In this document: positions 1 to 10,331 of the stretch, piece by piece
How positions within the stretch are numbered: the first letter of the stretch is position 1
How the letters are laid out: each line of letters opens with the position of its first letter
Assembly (NCBI GenBank): GCA_034509755.1
Contig: CM067555.1
Location: 1,620,142 to 1,684,141, forward strand
Length of the DNA stretch: 64,000 bases
Reading direction: 5' to 3'
Origin: Anisodus tanguticus
Lineage: Eukaryota; Streptophyta; Magnoliopsida; Solanales; Solanaceae
The notes under the pieces: model-generated
What the model was told of the DNA's origin: nothing
The model's database searches: none
Seen by the model: only the letters and a program-made list of their open reading frames with translations
Program-made: the position numbers and the translations under genes

Positions 1-859
1 TGTCTTTAAGACAAGATTGCCACGTATATATGATTTTACGTTAGCGGGCAATTGTCTCCCAAGATAAAATAGCAACTAATCAACACTACAAAGCAAATAG
101 GTTGATTCTGACGAAGAAAACAAACACGAAACGACTTCCTGAAGAATAGAAAATTTAGAGGAAAAGGAAGGAAGAGTTTATGTTCTCTGCTTTTTACAGT
201 TTTTCGCACACTGTTTCTGCTCTCTTTTTACCTCAAATCTGTTTCAGGCAATATATAGTGTTTAGGAGGAGGAGAGGTGATTAAGAGGTCCTTTAAGAGG
301 TGTATTCATGGCCAGAAACGTTTTGTATTTCAGAAGTTTAATGCCATAAACTGTTGGCTTTTTGGCTGCTGACCACCATTCTTGAAACTCCATGGACCAA
401 ACTGTAAATACTAAGCAGTTTGGGGTCCAAAAGATAATATCAGAAGTAGCCCAGTAGCCTGCGACCCGAGCCCGGACGGGCGGCGGCGGCGCGCGTGTAG
501 GGCTAGCCTCGAACCCAAGCACACCTAGGTCCTCCCTCCTTCAAACACATGGGTTACCCCTTGGGGTCCCAAACCCTTATCCATTTTTTAGGCTTATAAA
601 GAGAACAATTCTTCCTTTTTCCACCGATGTGTTAGATTTTTCCCACATCATATTTTCATGCCTCAAACACCTTACTTCGTGGACCAATATCTCTTTCATT
701 TCTTAACGAAATTTGACGATCCTTGGCCCTACGGTCATCTACTCACTTAGTAGATTATGCATGTGTGAAGAGACAAAGCCTCCAACATGCAGAACCCTAG
801 TGTTTAAGACATTAAATATTGGTGGACGCAACCTCCCCACCAAAGACAAATTTCCAACA
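1..859 (-). mobile_element. LTR of family A retrotransposon, truncated by window edge
   Basis: Reading on the minus strand, this matches the complete LTRs at 6995-8143 and 50338-51455. Shared landmarks are the terminus TTCCAACA at 852-859, a GC-rich CGGCGG patch near 480-495, the block around 700-740, and the distal block at 1-60. The LTR terminus (TGTTGG on the minus strand) lies at 859 and is followed by GTAAC, the presumed target duplication. Its partner lies outside the window, so solo LTR versus complete element cannot be decided. No protein is encoded. Confidence 0.85.
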
Positions 860-1223
860 GTAACCGGTTAAGGTTTCTGTTAAACTACCTGTCTTTTTAA
901 AATTTTAATTTTTTTATAAGTTGACATTAGCTTGTAAATGAAATACTAAGTCTAGATCACAGAAAAGGACAAATTAAGCACAATAATAGTACCAATAAAA
1001 AAAACAAAATACACACCTAGCATTTCTTCTTTACTTCTGTAGAATCAGATCAAGTCAACTCATAAAACAACAAATTTATTTAGACTAAACAGATGAACTG
1101 TCACTGAAATTTGTAGTAGAGTACTCCATTAAAGAACCCTTTATGAAATTAATAAGGCCCTTCTATTCTTCTGACTTTTAACATAAATAGAAATTTAAGT
1201 TATGTGTACGGACATAAACAATA
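860..1223. other. AT-rich intergenic DNA
   Basis: I see no coding potential, tRNA or recognisable transposon end in this stretch between the family A LTR and the Stowaway MITE. Confidence 0.5.
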
Positions 1224-1494
1224 CTCTATCCGTCCCTTAATAAGTGGTTTTTTTAGGCTCATGCACTCCCCTTAAGAAATTGTTAACTCCTAAAAAATTA
1301 TAGGTGTTTTTACTAATCTATCTCTAATCAAGTATTACTACTTTCTAGAAAAAGAAAAGGTAGTTAATGAATTTTGACTATTTAAATAAGGATAATCTTG
1401 AAAGAATCTGCTCAAAGTCTTCTTAAAATCCTAAAACATCACTTATTTATAAATTGAAAAGCCTAAAAAATAACTTATTATGAAACGTAGGGAG
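1224..1494. mobile_element. Stowaway-type MITE (Tc1/mariner)
   Basis: The 271-bp element has inverted ends: CTCTATCCGTCCCTTAATAA on the left and the complement of TTATTATGAAACGTAGGGAG on the right. It is flanked by TA on both sides (1222-1223 and 1495-1496). The CTCCCTCCGTCCC-like terminus and TA duplication are diagnostic of Stowaway. It is non-coding. Confidence 0.85.
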
Positions 1495-1837
1495 TATTAC
1501 ACAATCAAATCATTTTAAAGATAATTACAATAACTTTATTTAATAGTATGAATTAATAATATTTAGAGTTTAAGTTATATACACGGTTAATATTATGAAT
1601 ATTTTACATTGTTGGGTCATCTGAAGAAATCAATAGGTAAAACACCTCAAAATATGAGATTTCTAGTTTTAAAAGTAATGTACAACCTATCTCTTACAAC
1701 AAATAGAAGTAACCTGATGGTATAAAAAATATTTACTCGACAGTATAAAACTTTAATTTCTTAAAATGATAAGTAACATGTTAAATTACACTAAGTGTAA
1801 AAAGATGTAAAAAGATCGTTACACTGTTAATATAAAC

Positions 1838-1954
1838 TCCGTATTTGTCTTAAGAAATCCATTTAATATATACAAATTATTAATTTAAAACCCAATAATT
1901 TAAAAAGAGCTAGAATCCTGAACTCATAAACTTCAAATCCTAGCTCCGCCTCTA
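1838..1954 (-). repeat. Partial MITE, same family as 6808-6982
   Basis: The end GAACTCATAAACTT followed by TAGCTCCGCCTCTA (1941-1954) matches, in inverse orientation, the left part of the MITE at 6808-6982. Similarity continues inward through an AT-rich segment beginning near 1850. The opposite terminus is not recognisable, so this copy is truncated or diverged. Confidence 0.55.
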
Positions 1955-2110
1955 GACTTGTGGTGGAGTTGCAAGTACTCTTTCATTCTTAATTATACTT
2001 CGAGCCACGGGTATGGGGTTGCCTTTGTTGGGGTGTGATTGCCGGGGCGAATCCAAATATAGTCGAGCCCTAATATGGATATCTCGATAGAAAACCGATT
2101 TTTTTTGTAT
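1955..2110 (+). repeat. tRNA-derived SINE, diverged
   Basis: An A-box-like segment (GTGGTGGAGTTGCAAGTA) and a B-box-like ACTTCGAGCCAC near 1997-2008 precede a body resembling a common Solanaceae SINE, with the AATATAGTCGAGCCC segment and the ATGGATATCTCGATAGAAAACC end. A T-rich rather than A-rich stretch follows. No clear target duplication was found, and the family name is not certain. Confidence 0.5.
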
Positions 2111-2380
2111 ATAAATATAGAATTTGTTCAGGTAAGAGAATCCCTTATCAAATGGCCATGACCTGGCCAAACCCCTGAATTTTCTCTCTATTGGTATATT
2201 TCAGTTACATACTAAAACTACCCTTTCAAGAAAGAAAAAACTGCTTGTAGAAGAAAAGAACCTACAAAAATCTCTTCCATTTTCCTTTCTGCAACAGTTA
2301 AGCATAATCCAAAAAAATCCCTTTAAAACTCCCCTTTTGTTCTTTATTTCTATCTTTATTACAACAATTTTTCATCAAGA

Positions 2381-3247
2381 ATGAGAAATATAGCCAGTTG
2401 TTACAATGAACATGCTATAAAAGTAACAGATTCATATTGTTCAAATCCATCAAATCAAGTACAATATCATATTCCTTCAGTAGAAAATGTTGTCACTTGT
2501 ATTTACAAAGTTAAAATTTCAACAGAGAAGCAATTCTTGATCAAAATCACATGGTGCAGTTTACTACAACAAGGATTATTCTCAATCAGCATAAGTGACA
2601 AATTCACCAAAAATTACAAGAAAATATTATCAACAGACAAGTCAAAAGGTTCAAAAATTACTGAATCTTTCAGTTCAAGATTCAACATTTTTTGGGATCT
2701 TTCAAGTGCTACATATGAAGTGGGGCCCGAACTGATCAACGGATATTTTGTAAAAGTACTAGTGAATTCTGAGGTGGGGTTGATTCTTGGTGACATGGGG
2801 CAAGAGATTGAGCAAAAAATATCAAATATTGATGATAAAAAATCAAGATTTGTATTGGTTTCAAGACGTGAACATTTTTCAGGCAGTTCTGTTTTTACTA
2901 CTAAGGCTAAGTTTTGTGACACTGGTAAATGTCATGACATAGTGATCAAGAATTCATCAGCAATATTGTTTGTTTGGATTGATAGGAAGAGTGTCATAGA
3001 GGTGAGGAGATTACAGTGGAATTTTCGCGGTAATCAGACGATATTTTTGGATGGATTGGTTGTAGATATGATGTGGGATGTTCATGATTGGTTGTTTAAT
3101 CCAAAAAATGGATGTGCAATTTTCATGTTTAGGACAAGGAGTGGATTGGATAGTAGGTTGTGGCTTGAAGAGAAGAATTTGGAGCAAAAAGGAGAAGAAA
3201 AAGTTGCATTTTCTTTGGTGATTTGTGCTACTAAGAATCCTGATTAA
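2381..3247 (+). CDS. DUF868 family protein
   Basis: This is a single-exon ORF of 288 residues, a normal length for the plant-specific DUF868 family, whose biochemical role is unknown. Family-like features are the N-terminal segment with regular SCYNEHAIKV and VTCIYKVKIS patterns, the WDLSSATYEVGPEL segment about one third in, and the MWDVHDWLF motif near residues 229-237 followed by AIFMFRTR. The start at 2381 is the first ATG after a pyrimidine-rich leader (2200-2370) and opens directly into the conserved region. There is no obvious signal peptide or membrane segment. The C-terminus ends in a lysine/glutamate-rich stretch. No stop or frameshift interrupts it, and it lies between repeats with no partner gene nearby. 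Assignment rests on motif recognition and is confident; function is unknown. Confidence 0.9.
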   Translation: MRNIASCYNEHAIKVTDSYCSNPSNQVQYHIPSVENVVTCIYKVKISTEKQFLIKITWCSLLQQGLFSISISDKFTKNYKKILSTDKSKGSKITESFSSRFNIFWDLSSATYEVGPELINGYFVKVLVNSEVGLILGDMGQEIEQKISNIDDKKSRFVLVSRREHFSGSSVFTTKAKFCDTGKCHDIVIKNSSAILFVWIDRKSVIEVRRLQWNFRGNQTIFLDGLVVDMMWDVHDWLFNPKNGCAIFMFRTRSGLDSRLWLEEKNLEQKGEEKVAFSLVICATKNPD

Positions 3248-3634
3248 TTCAGAAAAAAAAGACACATGTTTTAGTTTTCTTTTTTTAGTTTTCATTTTTA
3301 GTTCTTTGTTCTTGTTTATCTTCTACTACTTTTTTGTTGAAGAAGATAGGAATGGTCATGGTTATTATTAAGGTGTTTGATTATCCATTGTAACGGTTTC
3401 TTTTGTCTTTTCACCTTCTTCTTTTGCTATGTCACTCGAACTCTTTAAAAATGTTCAAATGTTGACGGACGCGTGTCGAATCCTCTAAAACTAAAAGTAG
3501 TTAAATTATTTTTTTTTGATGAATCTGATATGCGTGTGACAATATTTTTAAAAAGTCCGAACAATATTGTCCGTTTGCGCTCTGCACTATTTCTTCTTCT
3601 TTTATCTATCTTTGGAGAAACATATTTGAGAAAA
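3248..3634. other. 3' flank of the DUF868 gene
   Basis: T-rich sequence probably includes the 3' UTR. No clear AATAAA signal stands within the first 150 bases, and no other feature is visible before the SINE/LINE tail at about 3635. Confidence 0.4.
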
Positions 3635-3722
3635 CTAATTCAAAGGTAGAGGTAATGTCTGCGTCCTATCCTTCTCCGACCCCACTTGTGGGGAATACAC
3701 CGGTTATGTTGTTGTTGTTGTT
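3635..3722 (+). repeat. TS SINE or RTE LINE 3' end with TTG tail
   Basis: The body (TAATGTCTGCGTCC, CGACCCCACTTGTGGGGAAT) leads into a (TTG)n tail at about 3709-3721. This end is shared by tobacco TS SINEs and their RTE-type LINE partners, so the two cannot be separated from this piece. The 5' part is missing or unrecognisable. Confidence 0.7.
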
Positions 3723-4109
3723 TAATTCAATATTACTTACTTCTAGTTATGTGTACACATCAAATTCTTCACAATTAATGGTGCTGGAAATGCCATGAGT
3801 CTGTCCTCTTCATACAATAGACTGTTAAATACCCCCTCCCTCTCTTTCAGAAGTGAAAATTGGACTTTACCTTTTTCTTTTTTTAAATAAAGAAATTTCC
3901 TCTGTTTTTCTTAAATCTTTGTGTTGTGGGATATGCTTTCGTCACCAAAGATTGAGAAAATGATATTTCTGCTGTAGTATTTTTCTTCTTTTGCATTTTT
4001 GGTATCAACCTTTTACTTCAAAGTGTAGGCATAAATTGAAAGTATGTATGTCCTAGAGACAATCATTATTAGGGACAAATGTACTTAAAACTCGTTGCTC
4101 TGTTACTAG

Positions 4110-4516
4110 TTTTTGTATTCTTCTGGCAGGTTCTCTTGTTTCATGGAAGGCCAAGAAACAATCGGTTGTGTCCCTTTCATCAGCTGAAGCTGAGTACAGG
4201 TCCAAAAGTAAGGTGGTTGCAAAGTTAATTTGGTTGGTAAGGCTCCTTGCTGATTTTGGAGTTGTTTCCCTTCCTGTTTCTGTCATGTGTGACAATCAAG
4301 CTGCAATTCATATTGCTCGTAATTCATTTTTTTCATGAGCGAACAAAACACATCGAAGTGGATTGTCATTTCATTAGAGCCAAGCTTGGAGATGGTTTGA
4401 TTAACCTGCACCATGTTCCTACTGCTTTCCAGTTAGCTGACATCTTCACAAAGCCCCTCACAGGCCTTGCACATCATTCTCTCAAGTTGGTTGTTCAGCC
4501 ACACTCCAACTTAAAG
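4110..4516 (+). pseudogene. Copia RNase H fragment
   Basis: The 3' end of a Ty1/Copia pol gene. Translation shows the RNase H signatures LSSAEAEYRSKSK, VMCDNQAAIHIARN, ERTKHIEVDCHFIR and LADIFTKPL in order. A run of seven T at 4327-4333, where six would keep the frame, splits it into two frames. No integrase or reverse transcriptase precedes it, so the element is 5'-truncated. A nearby segment (4047-4090) resembles the terminus of the LTR-like unit at 54655-56245, which suggests a rearranged junction. It is non-functional. Confidence 0.85.
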
Positions 4517-4520
4517 GGGG

Positions 4521-4917
4521 TGTTGGAGCTCCTCATACTCAAGATCCCACGTGATATATATATATATATATATATCTTCTTGTACACCCTGTATCTACTA
4601 GTGCTAATGTAGTGATCTCGTAATCTTTAATTCTAATTTTTGTTAGCAATTTTAAAGAGCTAATTTTTTTTGTCTTTGTTACATATTAAAGTTCTACATT
4701 CTTCCGAATTCATTAATTCTGAAGATGTAAAGATAAAGTAGTAGTGTATATGATTTTATATGTTAGCCCACTAGATATTTTCATTTTACTGAGTCCAATA
4801 GTTAGTCAATCCAGCCCAATGTATATAAGGACCAAAGTCCTAAAATATTTCTGTCTTTGATATCTCACCGACCTTGACCTAGGGTTAGGGTTTTCTCATG
4901 ATTTCACAAAGTTAACA
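4521..4917 (+). mobile_element. 3' LTR of the Copia fragment
   Basis: It starts TGTTGGAG directly after the polypurine tract AAAGGGGG (4513-4520), which follows the RNase H remnant. A TATA-like GTATATAAGG lies at 4821-4830. The right end is placed at an AACA near 4917, but CACA at 4908 is an alternative. A TA microsatellite occupies about 4553-4574. The partner LTR is absent. Confidence 0.65.
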
Positions 4918-5231
4918 AGAAGAATTTTGTGTGTACTAATTTTTAAAGTGGGCATGGAACTTCTAAAGAATGAAGATAAGAACATGTTTCCTTTCTATGA
5001 ATTTTTGGTAGTGTAGTTCCTCATTTCTCTTTTTCTATGCATCTTTGTTGTGTGGAAATTATCATGATGTCTCCATCTATTTATTTATTTGATTTTCACC
5101 CTGCGTTTGGTACACCCAAATTTGAGTTTGCGTTAGAAAATTTCACTTTAGGAGGTAAAACACATTCTATTATAGGCGATTATGTAGTATGAAATTTCAA
5201 ATTTTGTTTTATTTTTACAATAATATATAAG
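4918..5231. other. Intergenic, nothing recognised
   Basis: AT-rich sequence without ORFs or repeat ends that I could identify. Confidence 0.4.
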
Positions 5232-5393
5232 CAAAAAAAGTAGTTCAGTGCACAAAACATCTTGCGTTAACAGGGTCCGGAGAAGGGCCTTACCTCAACG
5301 GGTATGCCTTATTAGTGGATGTTTTCACGACTCAAACTCGTAACCTATAAGTCACATAAAGATAACTTTACTGTTGTTTCAAGGCTCCAAATT
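5232..5393 (-). repeat. Au-type SINE, full length, diverged
   Basis: On the minus strand it runs from GGAGCCTTGAAACAAC through a B-box-like segment (GGTTACGAGTTTGAGTCG) to the 3' end GTGCACTGAAC and a short T tail (A-run at 5233-5239 on +). Order and spacing match Au SINEs, as does the related + strand copy at 53673-54062. Target duplications are eroded. Confidence 0.7.
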
Positions 5394-5577
5394 TTTTTAG
5401 TACATAGTAAAGTAAATCTGAATCTATTAAGTTTAAATTCAATATGACGAAATTTAAAGGTGGAGACTATCAAGTTAAAGTTGTGAATCTGTCTCTTCAA
5501 TTATTTCTGACATTCTTTCATTCGATTTTTATTCGTGTCTAGTATCTATTTTGAAGTTTCAACTCTCAACTCACATT

Positions 5578-6138
5578 TAGGGGTGGGTATAGTTTGAGCA
5601 AACCCGAAATTCAAATGTTTTAGATATTTGGTTTGGATTTTTGGATTATGGATTAGATTTTGAATTTTATTTTTATTTTTTTCGAATTTTAAATTGAATA
5701 TCAGATTTAGTACTTTGGATTTTCAGATTAAACTTTTATACCTTACATTTACCACTACCCATATTATATGTGCTCAATACTAATTAAGTCCAAAGGTCCA
5801 ATAGATTAGTACCAACTCGAATAAAACAGAGGGAATAATGTAGAACTGAACTATGTGACGTAATAACTTTTGATTTAGTAGTAACAACTCTTTATTGAAT
5901 GAATCCACATATTTGGTTTCACATTATGCTAAGGTCTATAACTTAGTAACTGATGTACATGAATTTCGTTCCTACCAAGCATGCTTTAAAGGCTCACGAA
6001 AATCCAAAAAATCTAAATCAATTAATCTAAACCGAACTTTAAAAATCTAACACAATCTGAGCTTATTTGGATTGTAATTAATCAATCCGAAAATCGAAAT
6101 TTTCATATCCAATCCGACGACACGAATGCCCACCCCTA
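5578..6138. mobile_element. hAT-type MITE with perfect 8-bp duplication
   Basis: A 561-bp element with inverted ends TAGGGGTGGG (left) and the complement of CCCACCCCTA (right), flanked on both sides by CTCACATT (5570-5577 and 6139-6146). The eight-base duplication and the TAGGGGTGG terminus are typical of hAT. Subterminal regions are rich in GGATTTTGGAT-like and AATCCGA-like words. It is non-coding. Confidence 0.9.
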
Positions 6139-6146
6139 CTCACATT

Positions 6147-6799
6147 GTATAAAACACCATTAAAAGTGAAATATTTTTTCTATTCTCAAAACTAGAACAC
6201 AAGACCTTCGATCCATCAATCTTGACGGTGCTCCAATGCTTCGCTCGAGGCAACAGCATGAAATACGGATCAAAATAAATTGATATTGTAAAGTTTATAT
6301 GAAATACTAATCATATTGAATCTTGTCCCTTAAACAAGGTGTTAGGAGACTTCTATCAAACTAGGGTGTTATGTCACTATTCATGCTTGTTCATTTTCTT
6401 ATTAAAACTCACTTATCAATCAGCAATTGGGCTTATCATTTATTATTATTTAGTGCATCTTCTGACTTTGTTCTAACTTCAATTATTTTCAAAATAAATC
6501 AAACTGAGGCATATGCAGAAACATGGAGAATGACAAAGCATCAAGTCGTAAGCTCCAACATGCTCTGCGCTTTTTCATTATTAAATATAACATCAATTAT
6601 TTACACTAAATCAATCAATTTAATCACAAAATACAAATTTAAGTGAGGTGTATATCCGATTTACTTATCATTAATTGATAAAAAGTTTATATGCAAGATA
6701 CATTTATCGAATTTATTTGCTTGATGTAAACATTTCAGCATAAATTATAAGTTTTTCCGAAAGAACATATTCTAAGTCTTAATAATTAGTTCCCGTTAA
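6147..6799. other. Intergenic, nothing recognised
   Basis: AT-rich DNA. The open frame at 6371-6646 has no family motif and is probably chance. Confidence 0.4.
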
Positions 6800-6807
6800 T
6801 CACCAAG

Positions 6808-6982
6808 TAGAGATGGAGCTAGGATTATTCTGAGTTTATGAGTTCCGGGGTTTAAAAAAACAGTTTACTGAATTTTGAATTAATTATTTATACATATTAA
6901 GTGAATCTTTAAACACAAATACATGATCTAGGCCAAAGACATTGGATTTTGCCGAATTCACAGGCTTGTAGCTCCGCCTCTA
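6808..6982. mobile_element. Small MITE with TAGAGGCGGAGCTA ends
   Basis: A 175-bp unit with inverted ends TAGAGATGGAGCTA (6808-6821) and the complement of TAGCTCCGCCTCTA (6969-6982). It is flanked by TCACCAAG and CTACCAAG (six of eight bases alike), which suggests a hAT-type duplication. A related piece in the opposite orientation is at 1838-1954. The family A LTR starts 12 bases further on. Confidence 0.65.
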
Positions 6983-6994
6983 CTACCAAGATAT

Positions 6995-8143
6995 TGTTGG
7001 TTACTTTTGCTCTATGGTACTTTATAAAGCAGTACGGGAAGTATATAACTATTACAAGTATTCGAAAGGATAAACAAAGATTCAATAATTCAACTAGAAA
7101 GCTGAAAATTACAATAGAACCACAAACTCGAAATTACAATTTTGTTGAAGACGGAAAAATGGAAAGCTGTTTTCTTTGAGTCGAGTGTGGCACTCTGTCC
7201 TTAAGACAATATTGCCCCGTATGTATCCTTTATACGTCTGGACAATTTGTCTCCCAAGATAAACAAACAATGGAACACTTGAGCAAAGGAAACTCAAATG
7301 CTACCGTGAAGAATATTGAGTAACGAAATGATGCTCGGAAGTTGTAGGAAGAAAACTGTTTTGGTTGTGTATGCTTCTGTATTTTCGTGTATCATATATA
7401 TTGCTCAACAATGGTGTAAGGGGGTGTTTATATAGGTGAGGGAGGGGACTGAAAAACTGCCTCCATAATAGCCAAATAATGGCCATTATGGAGGTAGTAA
7501 AGTCACCAACATAAATGGTGAAAGACCAACGGATTTGGCCATTATAGGAGGAGTAATTCAGCCAAAATAAATGGCCGAATTGAGTGCTTGGCGTTTCTGT
7601 TCTGACCGTCGAAATTCTGATTTTCTAAAAACTTCAAGGACCAAACTGTACATCTGAAAGAATTCTGGTCCAAACTGTACTTCTGGCAAAGTTCTCTAGT
7701 CCAAAAAGATAATATCAGAAGGCCCACAGCCCATGACCCAAGAACCCGGAACCGGACGGACGGGCGGCGGCGGCGCGCGTGTGGTCTTTCCTTGAACCGA
7801 AGCACATCTAGGTCCTCCCTCCTTTAAACACATGGGATACCCCTTGGGGTCCCAAACCCCAAACCAATTTCGAGTCTTATATACACAACAATTCTTTCTT
7901 CCTCTACCGATGAGGGAGAATTGAACACAATACCACACTTTTCATGCTTCAAACACCTTACTTCGTGAACCAATATCTCTTTCATTTCTCAATGAAATTT
8001 GACGATTCTTGGCCCTACGGTTATCTACGTACTTAGTAGATCATGCATGTGTGAAGAACCGGATTCTCCAACATACGTAACACTAGTGTTTAAGCCGTTA
8101 AAGTTGGTCGGTCGCAACTCCCGCCAAAGGCAAATTTCCAACA
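6995..8143 (-). mobile_element. Family A solo LTR
   Basis: A 1149-bp LTR starting TGTTGG and ending CCAACA, flanked by GATAT on both sides (6990-6994 and 8144-8148). The perfect five-base duplication and the lack of internal sequence show a solo LTR left by LTR-LTR recombination. On the minus strand the U3/R landmarks are a TATA-like CTATATAAACA (near 7425-7435) and a GC-rich patch (7755-7780). Open frames here are by-products. Confidence 0.95.
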
Positions 8144-8174
8144 GATATGTCGTGAAACAAATGATATATTTTTA

Positions 8175-8240
8175 TCCCTAGTTAAAGATCTCGGGATGAG
8201 CCTTGAGAATGAACTACTTCCTAGTTAAAAGCACTTTTCC
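8175..8240 (+). repeat. SINE fragment
   Basis: The segment AGATCTCGGGATGAGCCTTG followed by GAATGAACTACTTCCTAG resembles the B-box region of the SINE at 17405-17490. Only about 65 bases are recognisable, just downstream of the family A LTR duplication. Confidence 0.45.
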
Positions 8241-8799
8241 TTTAATTAATGAACCTTATGCAGAATAAGTTTCGAATTAATCGTGTCAATGAGTATCAAA
8301 TACCGAATTATTATAAAATTTCTTTAAAGTGAAATCCTTTCTCTTGTATGTATCATGCTTTGGTCCCCCTCCTCTAACGGTCTTTTCCTTTTTGTTCTGT
8401 TTTAAATTGAATTATTTTCATTTATTTATCTTGGTTGGAGAGAACTGAGGCATGAGGGGCTGTATTCTTGCCCTTTTAAGTCAGTTAATTAATAATTGTT
8501 TTCCTTAATTGAGTATATTATTGCATTTAGAAAACTAAATGTTTGCTATTATTGCTTCACTTTATTCTTCTTTGGTGCACATCATGTCATCATCTCATTT
8601 AGACTTATTAAGTTTAGACCTAATCCACAAAGGCGAGCTCTGTGATTAAACATTAAAAATGTAAGATACATTTCCTCTATTCAATTATATGCCACGGCAT
8701 GATTGTATAGAAATTGAAATTTCAAATGCTATTGAAAGTATACAAATTGAGCTATTGTAATACGTCACTAGCTTTGAGGAAGTAGCCGGTCTTGAATAT
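8241..8799. other. Intergenic, nothing recognised
   Basis: AT-rich sequence without repeat ends or coding signals that I could identify. Confidence 0.4.
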
Positions 8800-8801
8800 T
8801 A

Positions 8802-9106
8802 CTCTCTCCGTCCATTTTTATTTGTTACATTTTAATTTGACATGCCTATTAAGAAGCCAAAAATAAAATGATAATTTTACTATATCAATCCTAATTATTG
8901 CTAAGTAACTTAATTATTAAAACAAATAAAACATATTCTAAATATTGTGCAACCATTAAAATTTCTTTGAACTTGTCAACCCAATAATAAATTATAAGGG
9001 TAAAATAGGTATGAAGTGATAAATTATTTCTTGATTTTCTAAAGTGAAAAAGTAAAACTGGACAATTATTTTTAATATAGTGAACAAGTAAAACTAGACG
9101 AAAAAG
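8802..9106. mobile_element. Stowaway-type MITE
   Basis: The left end CTCTCTCCGTCCATTTTTAT and the right end complementary to it in weaker form (AAGTAAAACTAGACGAAAAAG) are flanked by TA at 8800-8801 and 9107-9108. The length of 305 bp fits the class. Confidence 0.75.
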
Positions 9107-9108
9107 TA

Positions 9109-9939
9109 TAATTTAGCTCTTGTAGCTTTTCTTTTGATCAAGTACATAAAGGAGTACTAATTTTTTAATACCTATTTTTCGAATGGCGTTTTATGTCATA
9201 TAAAGAAATTCATATCATGTGTTCTTTCAATCTAATTGAAAATTTCTTTTAAGAACAAAAAAAAAACAAAACAAAGGCTTACAATGACCAAAACAAAGAT
9301 AGATTGACATGACATTAGAGTTGAGACTTTGCTATTATGTTATTTTAGTTATATGATTTTTTTTATAATAAGTAATTGAATTATTGGTTCGATTTAATTG
9401 ATTATAGTAAGTTATTATTTTATTTCAGATTATCATATAAGACTTACTATGAAGAGTTATCCGATGTTTTAGGATAAATTTGATTGGCCATAACTGGTTA
9501 TTATTCTTTTTTTCAAATTAGCATTTCAAATTTGCTATGAAAAAATTCTTTTTTCGAGGTCAAATTAATCTAATAGCGTAATTTTTTTTATATATTGTCA
9601 CACATCTTTTATAAAAGGAGTAGCATTTTACAAAACACAAACGTTATATACACTGACCATAATGTAATACTCTTTTGATATCTCCCGTATAATTAACATG
9701 TTATAATATTTACTTACCATTTATTCTAGCTATTAATCAATAGTTCAATACTGTTAAGTAGAGTTACTTGCAATTAACTTTTAACTGACATGGTTGTGTA
9801 AGTATTTTTTACACCATTATTAAATTGAACTTAAAACTTGTTTGAAAATCTTTTCTAGTACGACCGATGAAGATATGTCACTTAATTACTTAAAAATGAG
9901 CCTAATGATTAATGAAATGGATTGAAACCATGAGGTTTC
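9109..9939. other. Intergenic, nothing recognised
   Basis: AT-rich DNA up to the target duplication of the Copia element. No gene signals seen. Confidence 0.4.
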
Positions 9940-9944
9940 AATTT

Positions 9945-10162
9945 TGTAAGATGATATTAATCTCCCTTGAGGAGTCTTTCATTAATATCAAGGTATATAT
10001 AGAGTACAATATTCATCCCTTATACAATAGGAATCCTAAGCCTATACAAAAGAGGAATCCTAAGCCTATACAAAAGAGGAATCCTAGTCTTACCATAATT
10101 ATATTTACACAATATATGAAAATATTCTAATTATGGGTAGGGAATATATTTACACGTTTACA
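9945..10162 (-). repeat. 3' LTR of Copia 1 (two 24-bp units)
   Basis: A 218-bp LTR, TGTAAGATGA to CGTTTACA in + orientation. It contains two copies of a 24-bp unit beginning CCTAAGCCTATACAAAAG (10032-10080 region), where the other LTR has three. Apart from this I count two C/T differences between the LTRs. Confidence 0.93.
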
Positions 10163-10331
10163 CACCCCTCGGTCGGAGCGGGAGGAGGCCGGACGCCGAG
10201 GCGGCTCGAAGTCAAGAAATAAGCGTCGGGAAGTCCTTTAGTAAATATGTCGCATACCGATAGGATGATGGAACATGTAACACTCGACATGGCCTAACGC
10301 AACTTTCTCACGAACGAAGTGTAGGTCTATC

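Noticed and set aside
2614..3295. Minus-strand ORFs over the DUF868 gene
   Set aside because: They overlap the DUF868 coding region in antisense and carry no motif.
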